This document shows positions 53,823 to 62,637 of a stretch of 64,000 bases of DNA, piece by piece. The notes beneath the pieces were generated by a model. It did not search any database and was not told where the DNA came from. It saw only the letters and a program-made list of their open reading frames with translations. The stretch is from Prochlorococcus marinus XMU1406 (GTDB lineage Bacteria; Cyanobacteriota; Cyanobacteriia; PCC-6307; Cyanobiaceae), in the NCBI RefSeq assembly GCF_017696055.1, contig NZ_JAAORG010000001.1, positions 682,001-746,000 of the forward strand. The letters run 5' to 3'. How positions within the stretch are numbered: position 1 is the first letter of the stretch; every line of letters begins with the position of its first letter. Made by a program: the position numbers and the translations under genes.

Positions 53823-54002
53823 ATGAACAAAAATGATATGTTGAAGCCATATACGGTTCATTATCGTAATTTACAAAATATAAGATTAGAAAATTGTTTT
53901 TATGCTTTTGACGCTTACGAGGCTAGAACACTAGCTATGGAATTTAATAAGTATATAAATGAGCATCCGAACAGTATAGACCTTATAAGATGCGAAAAAT
54001 GA
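53823..54002 (+). CDS. Small conserved hypothetical protein
   Basis: The chosen ATG 53823 gives a 59-residue protein (MNKNDMLKPYTVHYRN); an upstream TTG in frame would add 12 residues. The sequence has a beta-strand/helix arrangement ending in YEARTLAMEFNKYINEHPNSIDLIRCEK, of the type found in small picocyanobacterial proteins. It converges on urtE. Confidence 0.6.
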   Translation: MNKNDMLKPYTVHYRNLQNIRLENCFYAFDAYEARTLAMEFNKYINEHPNSIDLIRCEK

Positions 54003-54029
54003 ATAAAAGTTTTATGTAAACTAATTTGT

Positions 54030-54740
54030 TTAAACACTTAAGAACTTATCTATAACTGCTTGACTCAACTCACTAGTATTTCCGCTAGCAACAATACCTC
54101 CGCGTTGCATCGCATAATATCTATTGGCTTGTCTTACAAAATGCAAGTGTTGTTCAACTAATAAAACACCAATTCCTGTATCTCTAATTATCTGGTTAAT
54201 TGCATTTTCGATGTCTAAAACTATATTAGGCTGAATACCTTCCGTTGGCTCGTCAAGTAATAGAAGTTGAGGTTTGCCCAGCAGTGCTCTTGCAATAGCT
54301 AATTGCTGTTGTTGTCCTCCACTAAGATCTCCCCCTTTCCTTTGAAGAAAATCTTTTAGGATTGGGAAGAGATCATAAATAAATGGATCTATTTTCTTGT
54401 TCTTAGATAATCCACCTGGTAGAGACTCCATTCCTAACATAAGATTCTCTTCAACCGATAGATATGGAATAATTTCTCTCCCTTGAGGAACGTAAGCCAT
54501 TCCTTTCCTCGCCCTCTGATGAGGTGCTTTTCTATTGATATTTTCACCAATCAAATAAATATCACCTTTTTTTTGTTTTAACAAGCCAATTAGTGATTTC
54601 AATAAAGTTGTTTTACCAACTCCATTTCTTCCAATCAAACAAACCATTTCTCCTGATTTAACATTTAAATCTACATCTCTAAGAATATGACTCTCGCCAT
54701 AATAGGTATTTAACGATTTTATTTCGAGTAAATTTTCCAT
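54030..54740 (-). CDS. urtE: Urea ABC transporter ATP-binding protein UrtE
   Basis: UrtE is one of two ATPases of the high-affinity urea importer. The 236-residue LivF-type ATPase has Walker A GRNGVGKTT, the signature LSGGQQQQLAIARAL, Walker B LLLDEPTEGIQ and switch His EQH. It lies last in urtABCDE with a 2-bp gap to urtD. Confidence 0.95.
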   Translation of the reverse strand: MENLLEIKSLNTYYGESHILRDVDLNVKSGEMVCLIGRNGVGKTTLLKSLIGLLKQKKGDIYLIGENINRKAPHQRARKGMAYVPQGREIIPYLSVEENLMLGMESLPGGLSKNKKIDPFIYDLFPILKDFLQRKGGDLSGGQQQQLAIARALLGKPQLLLLDEPTEGIQPNIVLDIENAINQIIRDTGIGVLLVEQHLHFVRQANRYYAMQRGGIVASGNTSELSQAVIDKFLSV

Positions 54741-54742
54741 AA

Positions 54743-55492
54743 CTAGTCCTCAGGTCTTCCTAAATAAACATCAATAACTTTTTTATCTTTTTGTATGGTT
54801 TCCATCGTTCCCTCACATAATACTGTGCCCTGATTTAATACTGAAACATTACTATCAAGTCTTCTTATAAATTCCATATCATGATCTATTACCACTACGG
54901 TATTTTCTCCTGATAAAGATTTTAATAAATCAGCTGTAAGATCAGTTTCTTCATCAGTTAAACCAGCAACAGGTTCATCTACTAACATTAAATCTGGCTT
55001 CTGTCCTACTAACATGGCTATCTCGAGCCATTGTTTTTGGCCATGTGATAGAGATCCTGCTTTAGAATCCACTTTTTGAGCTAAATTAACAATCTTCATA
55101 AGACGGTCAATCTCGTTAAGCTGCTCATCCTTAATACTCTTATTTATAAGGTTTAAGGGACTTTTAGGAGTTGTCACCGAGATTTCAAGATTTTCTTTAA
55201 CTGTTAGATTCTCAAAGATTCTTGGACTTTGGAACTTTCTTCCAACTCCAAGTCTGGCTATTTTATGCTCCTTTCTACCTACTAAAGATTCCCCTTTAAA
55301 AATTACTTCACCTTTTGTTGGCTTAACTTTTCCAGTTATTACATCAAGAAATGTTGTTTTACCTGCGCCGTTGGGTCCTATGACAGCTCTTAATTCTCCT
55401 TTCTTTAAATTTAAATTTAGTTTGTTAAGAGCTAAAAAACCCTCGAAACTAACAGTAATATCTATTAAATTTAGAAGATCTTTATTATTCAT
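54743..55492 (-). CDS. urtD: Urea ABC transporter ATP-binding protein UrtD
   Basis: The second ATPase, LivG type, has 249 residues: Walker A GPNGAGKTTFLDVITG, KFQSPRIFENLTV Q-loop, LSHGQKQWLEIAML and Walker B LMLVDEPVAGLTDEE. It overlaps urtC by 8 bp (urtC stop inside the urtD start region), consistent with translational coupling. Confidence 0.95.
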   Translation of the reverse strand: MNNKDLLNLIDITVSFEGFLALNKLNLNLKKGELRAVIGPNGAGKTTFLDVITGKVKPTKGEVIFKGESLVGRKEHKIARLGVGRKFQSPRIFENLTVKENLEISVTTPKSPLNLINKSIKDEQLNEIDRLMKIVNLAQKVDSKAGSLSHGQKQWLEIAMLVGQKPDLMLVDEPVAGLTDEETDLTADLLKSLSGENTVVVIDHDMEFIRRLDSNVSVLNQGTVLCEGTMETIQKDKKVIDVYLGRPED

Positions 55493-56615
55493 TATTCTCC
55501 TCCTTATTGTTAACTTCTAAGCTTGGATAGGTTTCAATCTTCCTTTTCAAACCAAATCTTTGAAGAAGATTCCTAGGACCATCTCCTTGAATCCATCCTA
55601 AAACTCCCTCTGGCAGAGCTGTTACAACTAAGATAAATAACCCTCCTTGAATAAACATCCAGCTAGCAGGTAACGCTTCACTAACTAGACTTTTTGCATA
55701 ATTGATGAAAACTGCTCCTAGTATCGCTCCCAATAAAGTTCCTCTTCCTCCAACAGCAACCCAGATAACCATTTCTATAGAAAAGGGAACCGTCATAAAT
55801 TGAGGTGATACTATTCCAGACTGAACAGTATATAAAGCTCCCGAAATACCTGCGAGACCACCAGCAATAGAAAATATTATCGTCTTGAATATGACTGGAT
55901 TGTATCCTGTAAACCTAACTCTTGGTTCATCATCTCGTATTCCTATAAGGATATTTCCAAATCTCCCTTTCACTACCCACTTTGCAAAAAACCATGCGGC
56001 TATTACTAGTATGGCAGTTATCCAAAAGAATATTCTTTGCATGGACTCAGAACCTACCATCTGACCAAATAGTTGGGTTACATCTGTTTTTAATCCATTT
56101 GTTCCATTTATAAGTTTTTGTTGTCCATTAAAAAAATTAAAGAATACAAGAAGAGAAGCTTGAGTAAGTATAGAAAAATAAACCCCTTTGATTCTATTCC
56201 TGAAAACAAGAAATCCAATTAAACCAGCAACCAATGCTGGAATTATCCAGATAGCGAAGAAGGTAAAAACAGGCGATCTAAACGGTTCCCAGAAAAAAGG
56301 TAATTTTTCTACACCATATAAAGCAAAAAATTCAGGAATATTATTTGGAAATTCAGAAGAGCTGGTTATTTGCAAATACATTGCTGCACAATATCCACCT
56401 AGTGCAAAAAATATACCTTGTCCAAGACTTAGTAAACCTGTATATCCCCAGATAAGATCAACACCAAGTGCAACTATGGATAAAGATAAGTATCTACCAA
56501 GAAGGTTTAGTCTAAATACAGGGAGTAGAGTTGGTGCTGCAATAATTAAGGCTATTAATATTATCCAAAATGATAATACTATTTTTTTATCAAATTTAAT
56601 TTTACTTAAGGACAT
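55485..56615 (-). CDS. urtC: Urea ABC transporter permease UrtC
   Basis: This 376-residue LivM-type permease has about ten hydrophobic segments, the branched-chain permease signature GISGALYTVQSGIVSPQ and the late segment VAVGGRGTLLGAILGA. It overlaps urtB by one base (TAATG), so the two permease subunits are coupled. A charged tail follows the last helix. Confidence 0.94.
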   Translation of the reverse strand: MSLSKIKFDKKIVLSFWIILIALIIAAPTLLPVFRLNLLGRYLSLSIVALGVDLIWGYTGLLSLGQGIFFALGGYCAAMYLQITSSSEFPNNIPEFFALYGVEKLPFFWEPFRSPVFTFFAIWIIPALVAGLIGFLVFRNRIKGVYFSILTQASLLVFFNFFNGQQKLINGTNGLKTDVTQLFGQMVGSESMQRIFFWITAILVIAAWFFAKWVVKGRFGNILIGIRDDEPRVRFTGYNPVIFKTIIFSIAGGLAGISGALYTVQSGIVSPQFMTVPFSIEMVIWVAVGGRGTLLGAILGAVFINYAKSLVSEALPASWMFIQGGLFILVVTALPEGVLGWIQGDGPRNLLQRFGLKRKIETYPSLEVNNKEENNE

Positions 56616-57769
56616 TAGTTTTCAACCATCCTTCCTTTTTGAGGAAATAAACCTGTAGGTTTAAATTGTAAGAATATAACAATTAGTGCAAATATCATTA
56701 CTCTAGCCATACTTGTGGTCGCAAAAAAGTTGATTGTGTTTGATAAAGGTAAAGGCATGTCTGGCCATATTGATAAGAGCCTTCCAGCTCCAATTAAATC
56801 AGTCATTATTCCTATTCCAAATGAAGCAAGTACTGTTCCTAATAAATTTCCTACTCCTCCCAGCACTACAACCATAAAACAACCAACAATATAGTTTCCT
56901 CCAACATTTGGTCCTACAGAACCTAAAAGAGATACTGCTACCCCTGCAACTCCTGCTAAGCCAGATCCAATTCCAAAAGTAATTATATCCACTTTTTCAG
57001 TAGATATACCAAGGCAATCACTCATTTGTCGGTTCTGAGTAACTGCTCTTATACGCATCCCCCAAGCACTTTGATTAAGAAATAATGTAATTGCTATTAC
57101 AGAGATTAGAGTAATGACAATTATCATTAATCTTGTTTTAGGAAATGCAGTGCCAATAATTTCTACTTGACCTCTCATCCATGAGGGTGCTGTTACATCA
57201 ACATTTCTTGCGCTTGCTCTACTAAGTTTGCTGACTGAGGATGAGATTACGCTACCTGTCATGACCCCAGTTAAAGCGGCAAATATCCAAGAACTAAATT
57301 TAAAATATTTAAAATTTATTGATTCTTTTATTTTTGAAGGGAATGTTGCTGGTAAGAATAAACCAATTAATAGACTTATAACCAGACCGGTCCCATAAGC
57401 TAAAGGTACACTTCTTACAAATTGTTGAAGAATTAAGCTTACGCCCCAAGTTGCGAGAAGTGTTTCTAGTGGACTTCCATAAAGCTTTCTTATTATGGTT
57501 TTTTCCAGGAGAATGCCTACTACCCCACTAACAATAAAAGCGAGGAAAATAGAAACTATTATGTAAGAATTGTAGAAAGGTTTTAATAAAGGTAATTTGA
57601 AAATTAATTGTGTTACGTATGTTGTGTAAGCCCCAAGCATCATAAGTTCTCCATGGGCAAGATTTATTACACCCATAAGACCAAAAACAATTGCTAGACC
57701 TAATGCAGCAACAAGTAGTACAGATCCGATTGCAACACCGTTAAAAAGACTATCGAGAAGTAACTCCAA
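56615..57769 (-). CDS. urtB: Urea ABC transporter permease UrtB
   Basis: This LivH-type permease of 384 residues has GVINLAHGELMMLGAY in the second helix, the GSGLAGVAGVAVSLLGSVGPNVG loop and VVVLGGVGNLLGT. A soluble insertion lies between helices around residues 175-205 (SRASARNVDVTAPSWMRGQ), as is common in UrtB. It follows urtA after an 84-bp gap that contains a terminator-like hairpin. Confidence 0.94.
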   Translation of the reverse strand: MELLLDSLFNGVAIGSVLLVAALGLAIVFGLMGVINLAHGELMMLGAYTTYVTQLIFKLPLLKPFYNSYIIVSIFLAFIVSGVVGILLEKTIIRKLYGSPLETLLATWGVSLILQQFVRSVPLAYGTGLVISLLIGLFLPATFPSKIKESINFKYFKFSSWIFAALTGVMTGSVISSSVSKLSRASARNVDVTAPSWMRGQVEIIGTAFPKTRLMIIVITLISVIAITLFLNQSAWGMRIRAVTQNRQMSDCLGISTEKVDIITFGIGSGLAGVAGVAVSLLGSVGPNVGGNYIVGCFMVVVLGGVGNLLGTVLASFGIGIMTDLIGAGRLLSIWPDMPLPLSNTINFFATTSMARVMIFALIVIFLQFKPTGLFPQKGRMVEN

Positions 57770-57804
57770 TTTAGAAAAAGAAAATATTTGATTATATAAA
57801 ATAA

Positions 57805-57824
57805 AAGGAGGTGTTAACCTCCTT
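57805..57824 (-). terminator. Terminator-like hairpin between urtA and urtB
   Basis: Read on the minus strand, an 8-bp perfect stem (AAGGAGGT/ACCTCCTT) with a 4-base loop (TAAC) is followed by TTATTTTAT. It is 30 bp after the urtA stop. As a partial terminator or 3' mRNA shield, it would raise the amount of binding protein over membrane subunits. Confidence 0.75.
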
Positions 57825-57853
57825 ATTATTTTGAAGTATAGGTTTTAATTAAA

Positions 57854-59131
57854 TTAAAGCTTATACTTTTCTCCTTTTGAAGGATCTGTCCAATCGCATG
57901 CAAATCCTTTTGAGCTTGGATGCTTTTGGTTCCATGCTTGAGGAAGAACAACTCCTGTCTCTTCAAGAATTGTAAACCCACCCTCTGCATTAATCTCTCC
58001 AATTCTTACTGTTTGAGATAAGTGGTGATTAGGCATAACTTCAACTGGACCTTGTGGGGCATCAAAAGTTTGTCCAACTAGGGCTTCCCTTACAGCGTTG
58101 TCGTCGAATGTTCCAGCATCTTCAACCGCTTGTTTCCATAAGTAAACCATGTTATAAGCAGATTCTTGTGGATCAGCTACAACACGATCTGCTCCCCATC
58201 TTTTCTTGAAACTTGCAGCAAATTTCTTAGATGCAGGAGTATCAATTGACATCATGTAGTTCCAAGCACCGTAGTGACCTTCAAGGAACTCAGGACCAAT
58301 TGTACTAATCTCTTCTTCAGCAATTGAATAGTTCATTACGTAGTAGCCACTAGAAGGCGTGATACCCGCGTCTTGAATCTGTTTGAAGAATGCAACGTTT
58401 TGGTCACCATTAAGTGTATTAATGATTATTCCACCTTCAGGAAGCGCCTTTTTGATTTTTGAGATAATTGGAGCAACTTCAGTATTCCCTAATGGAAGGT
58501 AATCTTCTCCAACGACTTTACCTCCTAACTGTTTTACCTGAGCTTTTGTGATTGTGTTGGAAGTTCTTGGGAAAACATAATCAGAACCTACAAGGAAGAA
58601 ATCTCCACCAGCTGCTGGAGAACGCTTATACATGAAATCTGTAGCGGGTTCTGACTGTTGGTTTGGGGTGGCTCCTGTATAGAAAATGTTGTTAGAACAT
58701 TCTTGAGCTTCATATTGAATTGGGTAGTAAAGGAAAGCATCCTTTGATTCGTAGACTGGTAACATTGCCTTCCTACTAGCAGATGTCCAACCGCCAAATA
58801 CGACAGGAACTCCGTCTTGGTCTATAAGTTTCTTAGATTTTTCAGCAAAAGTAGGCCAGTCAGATGCACCATCTTCAACTATGTATTCTATTTTGTAGCT
58901 TTTACCGCCAACTGTTACACCACCGGCAGCATTTATCTCTTCAATAGCCATTTTTTCAGTATCAACAAGGGTTGATTCAGAAATTGCCATTGTTCCAGAT
59001 AACGAATGCAAAATACCAACGGTTACTGTGTCGTCGAAACTTCCGGAGGTTCCACCTCCACCGCATGAAGTTGCTGTGACCGCAAGAGAGGCAGTAGCTA
59101 ATCCTGCCAAAATACGCCTTGAAATTCTCAT
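57854..59131 (-). CDS. urtA: Urea ABC transporter substrate-binding protein UrtA
   Basis: UrtA binds urea outside the inner membrane. The 425-residue protein has a signal peptide ending in a lipobox-like TATSC (Cys23), then a Gly-rich linker. The mature periplasmic-binding fold of the amide type shows VGILHSLSGTMAISE, VVFGGWTSASRKAMLPVYE, YPIQYEAQECSNNIFYTGATPNQQ and NAEGGFTILEETG. Its promoter carries an NtcA site. Confidence 0.97.
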   Translation of the reverse strand: MRISRRILAGLATASLAVTATSCGGGGTSGSFDDTVTVGILHSLSGTMAISESTLVDTEKMAIEEINAAGGVTVGGKSYKIEYIVEDGASDWPTFAEKSKKLIDQDGVPVVFGGWTSASRKAMLPVYESKDAFLYYPIQYEAQECSNNIFYTGATPNQQSEPATDFMYKRSPAAGGDFFLVGSDYVFPRTSNTITKAQVKQLGGKVVGEDYLPLGNTEVAPIISKIKKALPEGGIIINTLNGDQNVAFFKQIQDAGITPSSGYYVMNYSIAEEEISTIGPEFLEGHYGAWNYMMSIDTPASKKFAASFKKRWGADRVVADPQESAYNMVYLWKQAVEDAGTFDDNAVREALVGQTFDAPQGPVEVMPNHHLSQTVRIGEINAEGGFTILEETGVVLPQAWNQKHPSSKGFACDWTDPSKGEKYKL

Positions 59132-59259
59132 GAATTAGGATAAATTAGGTAATTGACCCTCATTAGGGGGATAAAGTAAAAGTTATTAACGAGTGCGGAT
59201 TAGTTTTGTATCAGTCGTAACTTTTTGTTGAATCCAATATATTAGTAATAGACATTTTT
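59132..59259. other. urtA upstream region
   Basis: The 128-bp gap between urtA and ureG holds the NtcA-type promoter of urtABCDE (59180-59221). The remainder is an AT-rich leader of about 45 nt containing a C-rich run (CCCCCTAATGAGGG) whose GGG arms could pair. No coding frame was found. Confidence 0.6.
59180..59221 (-). promoter_or_regulatory. NtcA-activated promoter of urtABCDE
   Basis: On the minus strand GTTACGACTGATAC (59208-59221) is one base off the NtcA consensus GTA-N8-TAC. It is followed after exactly 22 bp by TAACTT (59180-59185), matching the TAN3T -10 element. This is the classical architecture of an NtcA class II promoter. It implies induction under nitrogen limitation. Confidence 0.8.
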
Positions 59260-59871
59260 CTAGTTTCGATTGTTTGGTATATGAGATTCTAAAAATTGAG
59301 TTATTTTTTCAACTCCTATGCCGCAACTAAGGTTGGTAAAAAACCAAGGTTTATCTTTTCTCATAAATTCCGTATCACTTTTCATAATATTTAAATCTGC
59401 ACCAACCATATCTGCTAAGTCAATTTTGTTTATTAATAATAAATCTGATCTTGTTATCCCTGGTCCCCCTTTTCTAGGAATTTTGTCTCCTGCAGATACA
59501 TCAATAACGTATATTGATAAATCTACAAGTTCTGGACTAAAACTAGATGCTAAATTATCACCTCCGCTTTCTACAAAAACAAAATCTAAAGGATTATATT
59601 TATTTTCTAAATCTAAAACTGCATTTTTATTTAAGGAACAATCCTCTCTTATCGCTGTATGAGGACAACCTCCTGTTTCTACACCAATAATCCTTCCTTC
59701 CTCTAAAACTTTTTTATTTATTAGAAAATTAGCATCTTCTTTGGTGTAGATATCATTGGTGACAACTGCTATCTCATAATTTTTTTTAAGGCTTAAGCAT
59801 AGAGTCTCTAATAATGCAGTTTTTCCTGAACCTACCGGCCCAGCAACCCCTACTCTCAATTTGCTGCTCAT
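59260..59871 (-). CDS. ureG: Urease accessory GTPase UreG
   Basis: This GTPase energises nickel insertion into urease. The 203-residue protein has Walker [13 protein letters not shown], the metal-binding [11 protein letters not shown] (about residue 70), [16 protein letters not shown] and [12 protein letters not shown]. It follows ureF by 3 bp. The length is normal. Confidence 0.97.
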   Translation of the reverse strand: MSSKLRVGVAGPVGSGKTALLETLCLSLKKNYEIAVVTNDIYTKEDANFLINKKVLEEGRIIGVETGGCPHTAIREDCSLNKNAVLDLENKYNPLDFVFVESGGDNLASSFSPELVDLSIYVIDVSAGDKIPRKGGPGITRSDLLLINKIDLADMVGADLNIMKSDTEFMRKDKPWFFTNLSCGIGVEKITQFLESHIPNNRN

Positions 59872-59874
59872 AAA

Positions 59875-60564
59875 TTAATTTCTAAAAAGTTTTGTATAAA
59901 GGTCATTATGTTTTTGTTGTGCCATAGCTAAACCTACATTGCCAAAATAAATGTCATCAATATCTTTGTCCATAATTTCTTTAGAAACTTTAGAAATTAT
60001 TGCTAATAAGTCTCTCTGAATTAATTGCGCATCTGTTGACCCAATAGGAATAATTCTTAATGCAGCACTAAGTTGGTTTGCACTCCACGAGTAGAAAAAA
60101 TTCTCAACCATTTCTAACTTCGTAATTTCAAAACAATAACAAGCCCAACTCCAAGCTAATGACCAGGAGCTTTTTTTATTATTTTCATATAGATATTCAA
60201 ATCCAAATTCTTTGGTTAAATCAAAGAGAGATTTTGCCATTTGAATTTGTTGTTCTCTCATTTCGAGAGAGTCCTTTGATGAGAGTATCCATTTATCCAG
60301 ACTCATTAGCTTTTGCAAGTTACTTTTTAAATTTATTTTGCTGTCGTTTATCTCATTGAAAATATCAAAAAAATTTAATAAAAGTCTTGCATCTAGTCTG
60401 ATCTGGCCAATTTTTAGTTCACTTATGATTAATTCTTTTACCGAATTTGAGTCTTTTAAATTTTTATTATGAAGATAGCTCTCCATTCCCTCAGAATAAC
60501 AAAATCCTCCAACTGGTAGGTTAGGACTTATTAATAAATATTTTAATAAGTGACTTTTACTCAT
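59875..60564 (-). CDS. ureF: Urease accessory protein UreF
   Basis: The helical protein of 229 residues bridges UreD and UreG in the urease activation complex. Family landmarks are SPNLPVGGFCYSEGMES near the N-terminus, SKDSLEMREQQIQMAKSL and AALRIIPIGSTDAQ. It overlaps ureE by 8 bp. Confidence 0.94.
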   Translation of the reverse strand: MSKSHLLKYLLISPNLPVGGFCYSEGMESYLHNKNLKDSNSVKELIISELKIGQIRLDARLLLNFFDIFNEINDSKINLKSNLQKLMSLDKWILSSKDSLEMREQQIQMAKSLFDLTKEFGFEYLYENNKKSSWSLAWSWACYCFEITKLEMVENFFYSWSANQLSAALRIIPIGSTDAQLIQRDLLAIISKVSKEIMDKDIDDIYFGNVGLAMAQQKHNDLYTKLFRN

Positions 60565-61006
60565 GACTATGGGCTCCTCTCTCAGGAAAAAACTTTTTCT
60601 TAGTATTTTTTACATCAACTTCAAAACTAAGGAGCATATTTTTAATGACATAATCACTTTTTGTTAGAATAATGCTTTCTTCGATTTCTACTTCCACGTG
60701 CCTATTGCCTAGATGATAAGCAGTTTTAATAAGCTCAATTTTTGAATTTGAACTTATTTCAATTAAATCTTCTATTTTGGCAATTATCTCTACAAAATAA
60801 TTTGACTCATTAGTTAAAAGAATATCTCCATCATTTAATTTGCCCTTTCTAGGTAATTGTAAAAATATTTCTTGATCACAATCAGTTAATCTTCTACCTC
60901 GTAATATTCTTCTTTCATCTGAACTTAAGGTAAGTTTTAAAAATGAACCTAATTTCGGTTTTTCCTTAATCCAATCAGTTACAACAATTTGTTTATTCAT
61001 TCTCAT
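60557..61006 (-). CDS. ureE: Urease accessory nickel chaperone UreE
   Basis: The protein has about 149 residues from ATG 61006 (61000 is a close alternative). It has the N-terminal peptide-binding half (SDERRILRGRRLTDCDQEIFLQLP) and a C-terminal metal half with LGNRHVEVEI, whose His is the primary nickel ligand. A short HSHE tail replaces the long His-rich tails of some UreE proteins. It is divergent from ureD. Confidence 0.93.
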   Translation of the reverse strand: MRMNKQIVVTDWIKEKPKLGSFLKLTLSSDERRILRGRRLTDCDQEIFLQLPRKGKLNDGDILLTNESNYFVEIIAKIEDLIEISSNSKIELIKTAYHLGNRHVEVEIEESIILTKSDYVIKNMLLSFEVDVKNTKKKFFPERGAHSHE

Positions 61007-61054
61007 AATCAAAATTTTTAGTTACTTTAATTTAGTAATTAAAGAAAACAATTT

Positions 61055-61957
61055 ATGATTAAAACTTCATGTGAAGGTAATTGTTTCTTAAATTTTTTCA
61101 ATAATAAAGCAAGTTTAGGAAATGTTGATAAAACAATCTTTAAATCTAAAGCAACTTCTCCTTATAAGTTATTGAAGTCTACTCATGATCAAGAGGGCAG
61201 ATGCATTTTGCCTGTTCTACATACTGCAGGGGGGTTAGTAGGGGGAGATTTACTTGATTTTGAAGTAAATCTTGAAAAAAACTCTAAGGTTTTGTTGACT
61301 ACTTCTTCAGCTCAGAAAGTATATGGATCTGTTGGAAGATCTAAAATCAATCCAAAAGGAATTTTTTCAAAGCAAAAGAATCTCATAAACATTCTTGACA
61401 ATTCTCATTTGGAATATCTCCCCCAAGAAACGATTATCTTTGCAAATGGTTTATATGAGCAAAAGTTTAAAATATCTATTTCAGAAACTTCAAGTTTTTT
61501 ATTTACTGATTTAATAAGACTTGGAAGATCTTCTTCTGGAGAGTCTATTGAAAGTGGAGTTTTTAGGTCCAAATTAGAAATTATGAGAAATAATGATTTA
61601 TATGATGATTGGGAATATGTTGATCAAATTGAATTATCTAAAGCAAGTTTTGTGGCCAAGTCAGGTATGGATTACATGCCCGTTTTTGGATCCTTAATTT
61701 GGATTTGCGAAAAAGATTTTTCCAAATCAAAAATAAATAATCTAGTGGTAAATATAAAAAAGATTTTTTATGAAAATGATAATAATTTATCTATTGGAAT
61801 TCTTGAAAATGGTGTCTCTGTAAGATTCCTAGGGAGTTCTTCTCAAGATGCTAGGAAATGTTTTTTTTGTATTTGGAAACAAATTAGGTCTGTGTGTGGA
61901 TTTTGTGAGCCAAAATATCAAGGTGTATGGCCTTTACAAGATTCTATGAATTATTAA
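61055..61957 (+). CDS. ureD: Urease accessory protein UreD
   Basis: UreD (UreH) forms the scaffold for UreF/UreG on apo-urease. The 300-residue protein has [45 protein letters not shown] and [10 protein letters not shown], all characteristic. The 48-bp divergent spacer with ureE has a TTACT/AGTAA repeat but no NtcA site. Confidence 0.94.
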   Translation: MIKTSCEGNCFLNFFNNKASLGNVDKTIFKSKATSPYKLLKSTHDQEGRCILPVLHTAGGLVGGDLLDFEVNLEKNSKVLLTTSSAQKVYGSVGRSKINPKGIFSKQKNLINILDNSHLEYLPQETIIFANGLYEQKFKISISETSSFLFTDLIRLGRSSSGESIESGVFRSKLEIMRNNDLYDDWEYVDQIELSKASFVAKSGMDYMPVFGSLIWICEKDFSKSKINNLVVNIKKIFYENDNNLSIGILENGVSVRFLGSSSQDARKCFFCIWKQIRSVCGFCEPKYQGVWPLQDSMNY

Positions 61958-62007
61958 TTATGTTCAGAGAGAACCTTTTTTAAGAATTAATAGATTAATT
62001 TTTTATT

Positions 62008-62310
62008 ATGCATCTTTCACCTCAAGAAAAGGATAAATTATTGATTTTTTCTGCTGCGCTCTTAGCTGAAAGAAGACTTAATCGAGGTCTGAAGCTGAAT
62101 TATCCTGAAACAATTGCTTTTTTAAGTTTTCAAGTTCTTGAAGGAGCTAGAGACGGGAAAAGTGTTAGTCAATTAATGTCAGAGGGAACTACCTGGCTTT
62201 CAAAATCACAAGTTATGGAGGGCATTCCGGAAATGGTTGATGAAGTTCAAATAGAGGCAGTTTTTCCTGATGGGACTAAATTAGTTACTATTCACAATCC
62301 AATTAATTAG
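62008..62310 (+). CDS. ureA: Urease gamma subunit
   Basis: The 100-residue subunit of nickel-dependent urease has [26 protein letters not shown] and [21 protein letters not shown], then [26 protein letters not shown]. It is followed after 2 bp by ureB. The separate gamma and beta genes are the usual bacterial arrangement. Confidence 0.97.
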   Translation: MHLSPQEKDKLLIFSAALLAERRLNRGLKLNYPETIAFLSFQVLEGARDGKSVSQLMSEGTTWLSKSQVMEGIPEMVDEVQIEAVFPDGTKLVTIHNPIN

Positions 62311-62312
62311 TT

Positions 62313-62633
62313 ATGAGCAATTTAATTCCTGGCGAAATAATTCCTGAACAAGGTGAAATCGAACTAAATCTTGGCAAGGAAGTTAAAACTGTAACCGTTT
62401 CGAATTCTGGTGATAGACCTGTGCAAGTAGGATCTCATTATCATTTTTTTGAAGCAAATAGGGCATTAATTTTTGATCGAGAAATAACACTTGGTATGCG
62501 TCTTAACATACCAGCAGGAACAGCAATTAGATTTGAACCAGGAGACACTACAGATGTCAAATTAGTACCATTTACAGGTTTGAGAAATGCATTTGGTTTT
62601 AATTCACTAGTTAACGGTTCTTTAGATAGTTAA
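62313..62633 (+). CDS. ureB: Urease beta subunit
   Basis: The 106-residue beta subunit has [20 protein letters not shown], then [19 protein letters not shown] and [17 protein letters not shown], the hallmark of the subunit. It is followed 4 bp later by ureC. Confidence 0.97.
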   Translation: MSNLIPGEIIPEQGEIELNLGKEVKTVTVSNSGDRPVQVGSHYHFFEANRALIFDREITLGMRLNIPAGTAIRFEPGDTTDVKLVPFTGLRNAFGFNSLVNGSLDS

Positions 62634-62637
62634 AATT

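Noticed and set aside
59318-59662. Open frame of 114 codons antisense to ureG
   Set aside because: UreG motifs are clear on the other strand; the frame has no start signal or recognisable domain.
61007-61054. TTACT/AGTAA inverted repeat between ureE and ureD as a possible NtcA site
   Set aside because: The arms do not fit GTA-N8-TAC in spacing or bases; a weak palindrome of this length is expected in AT-rich DNA.
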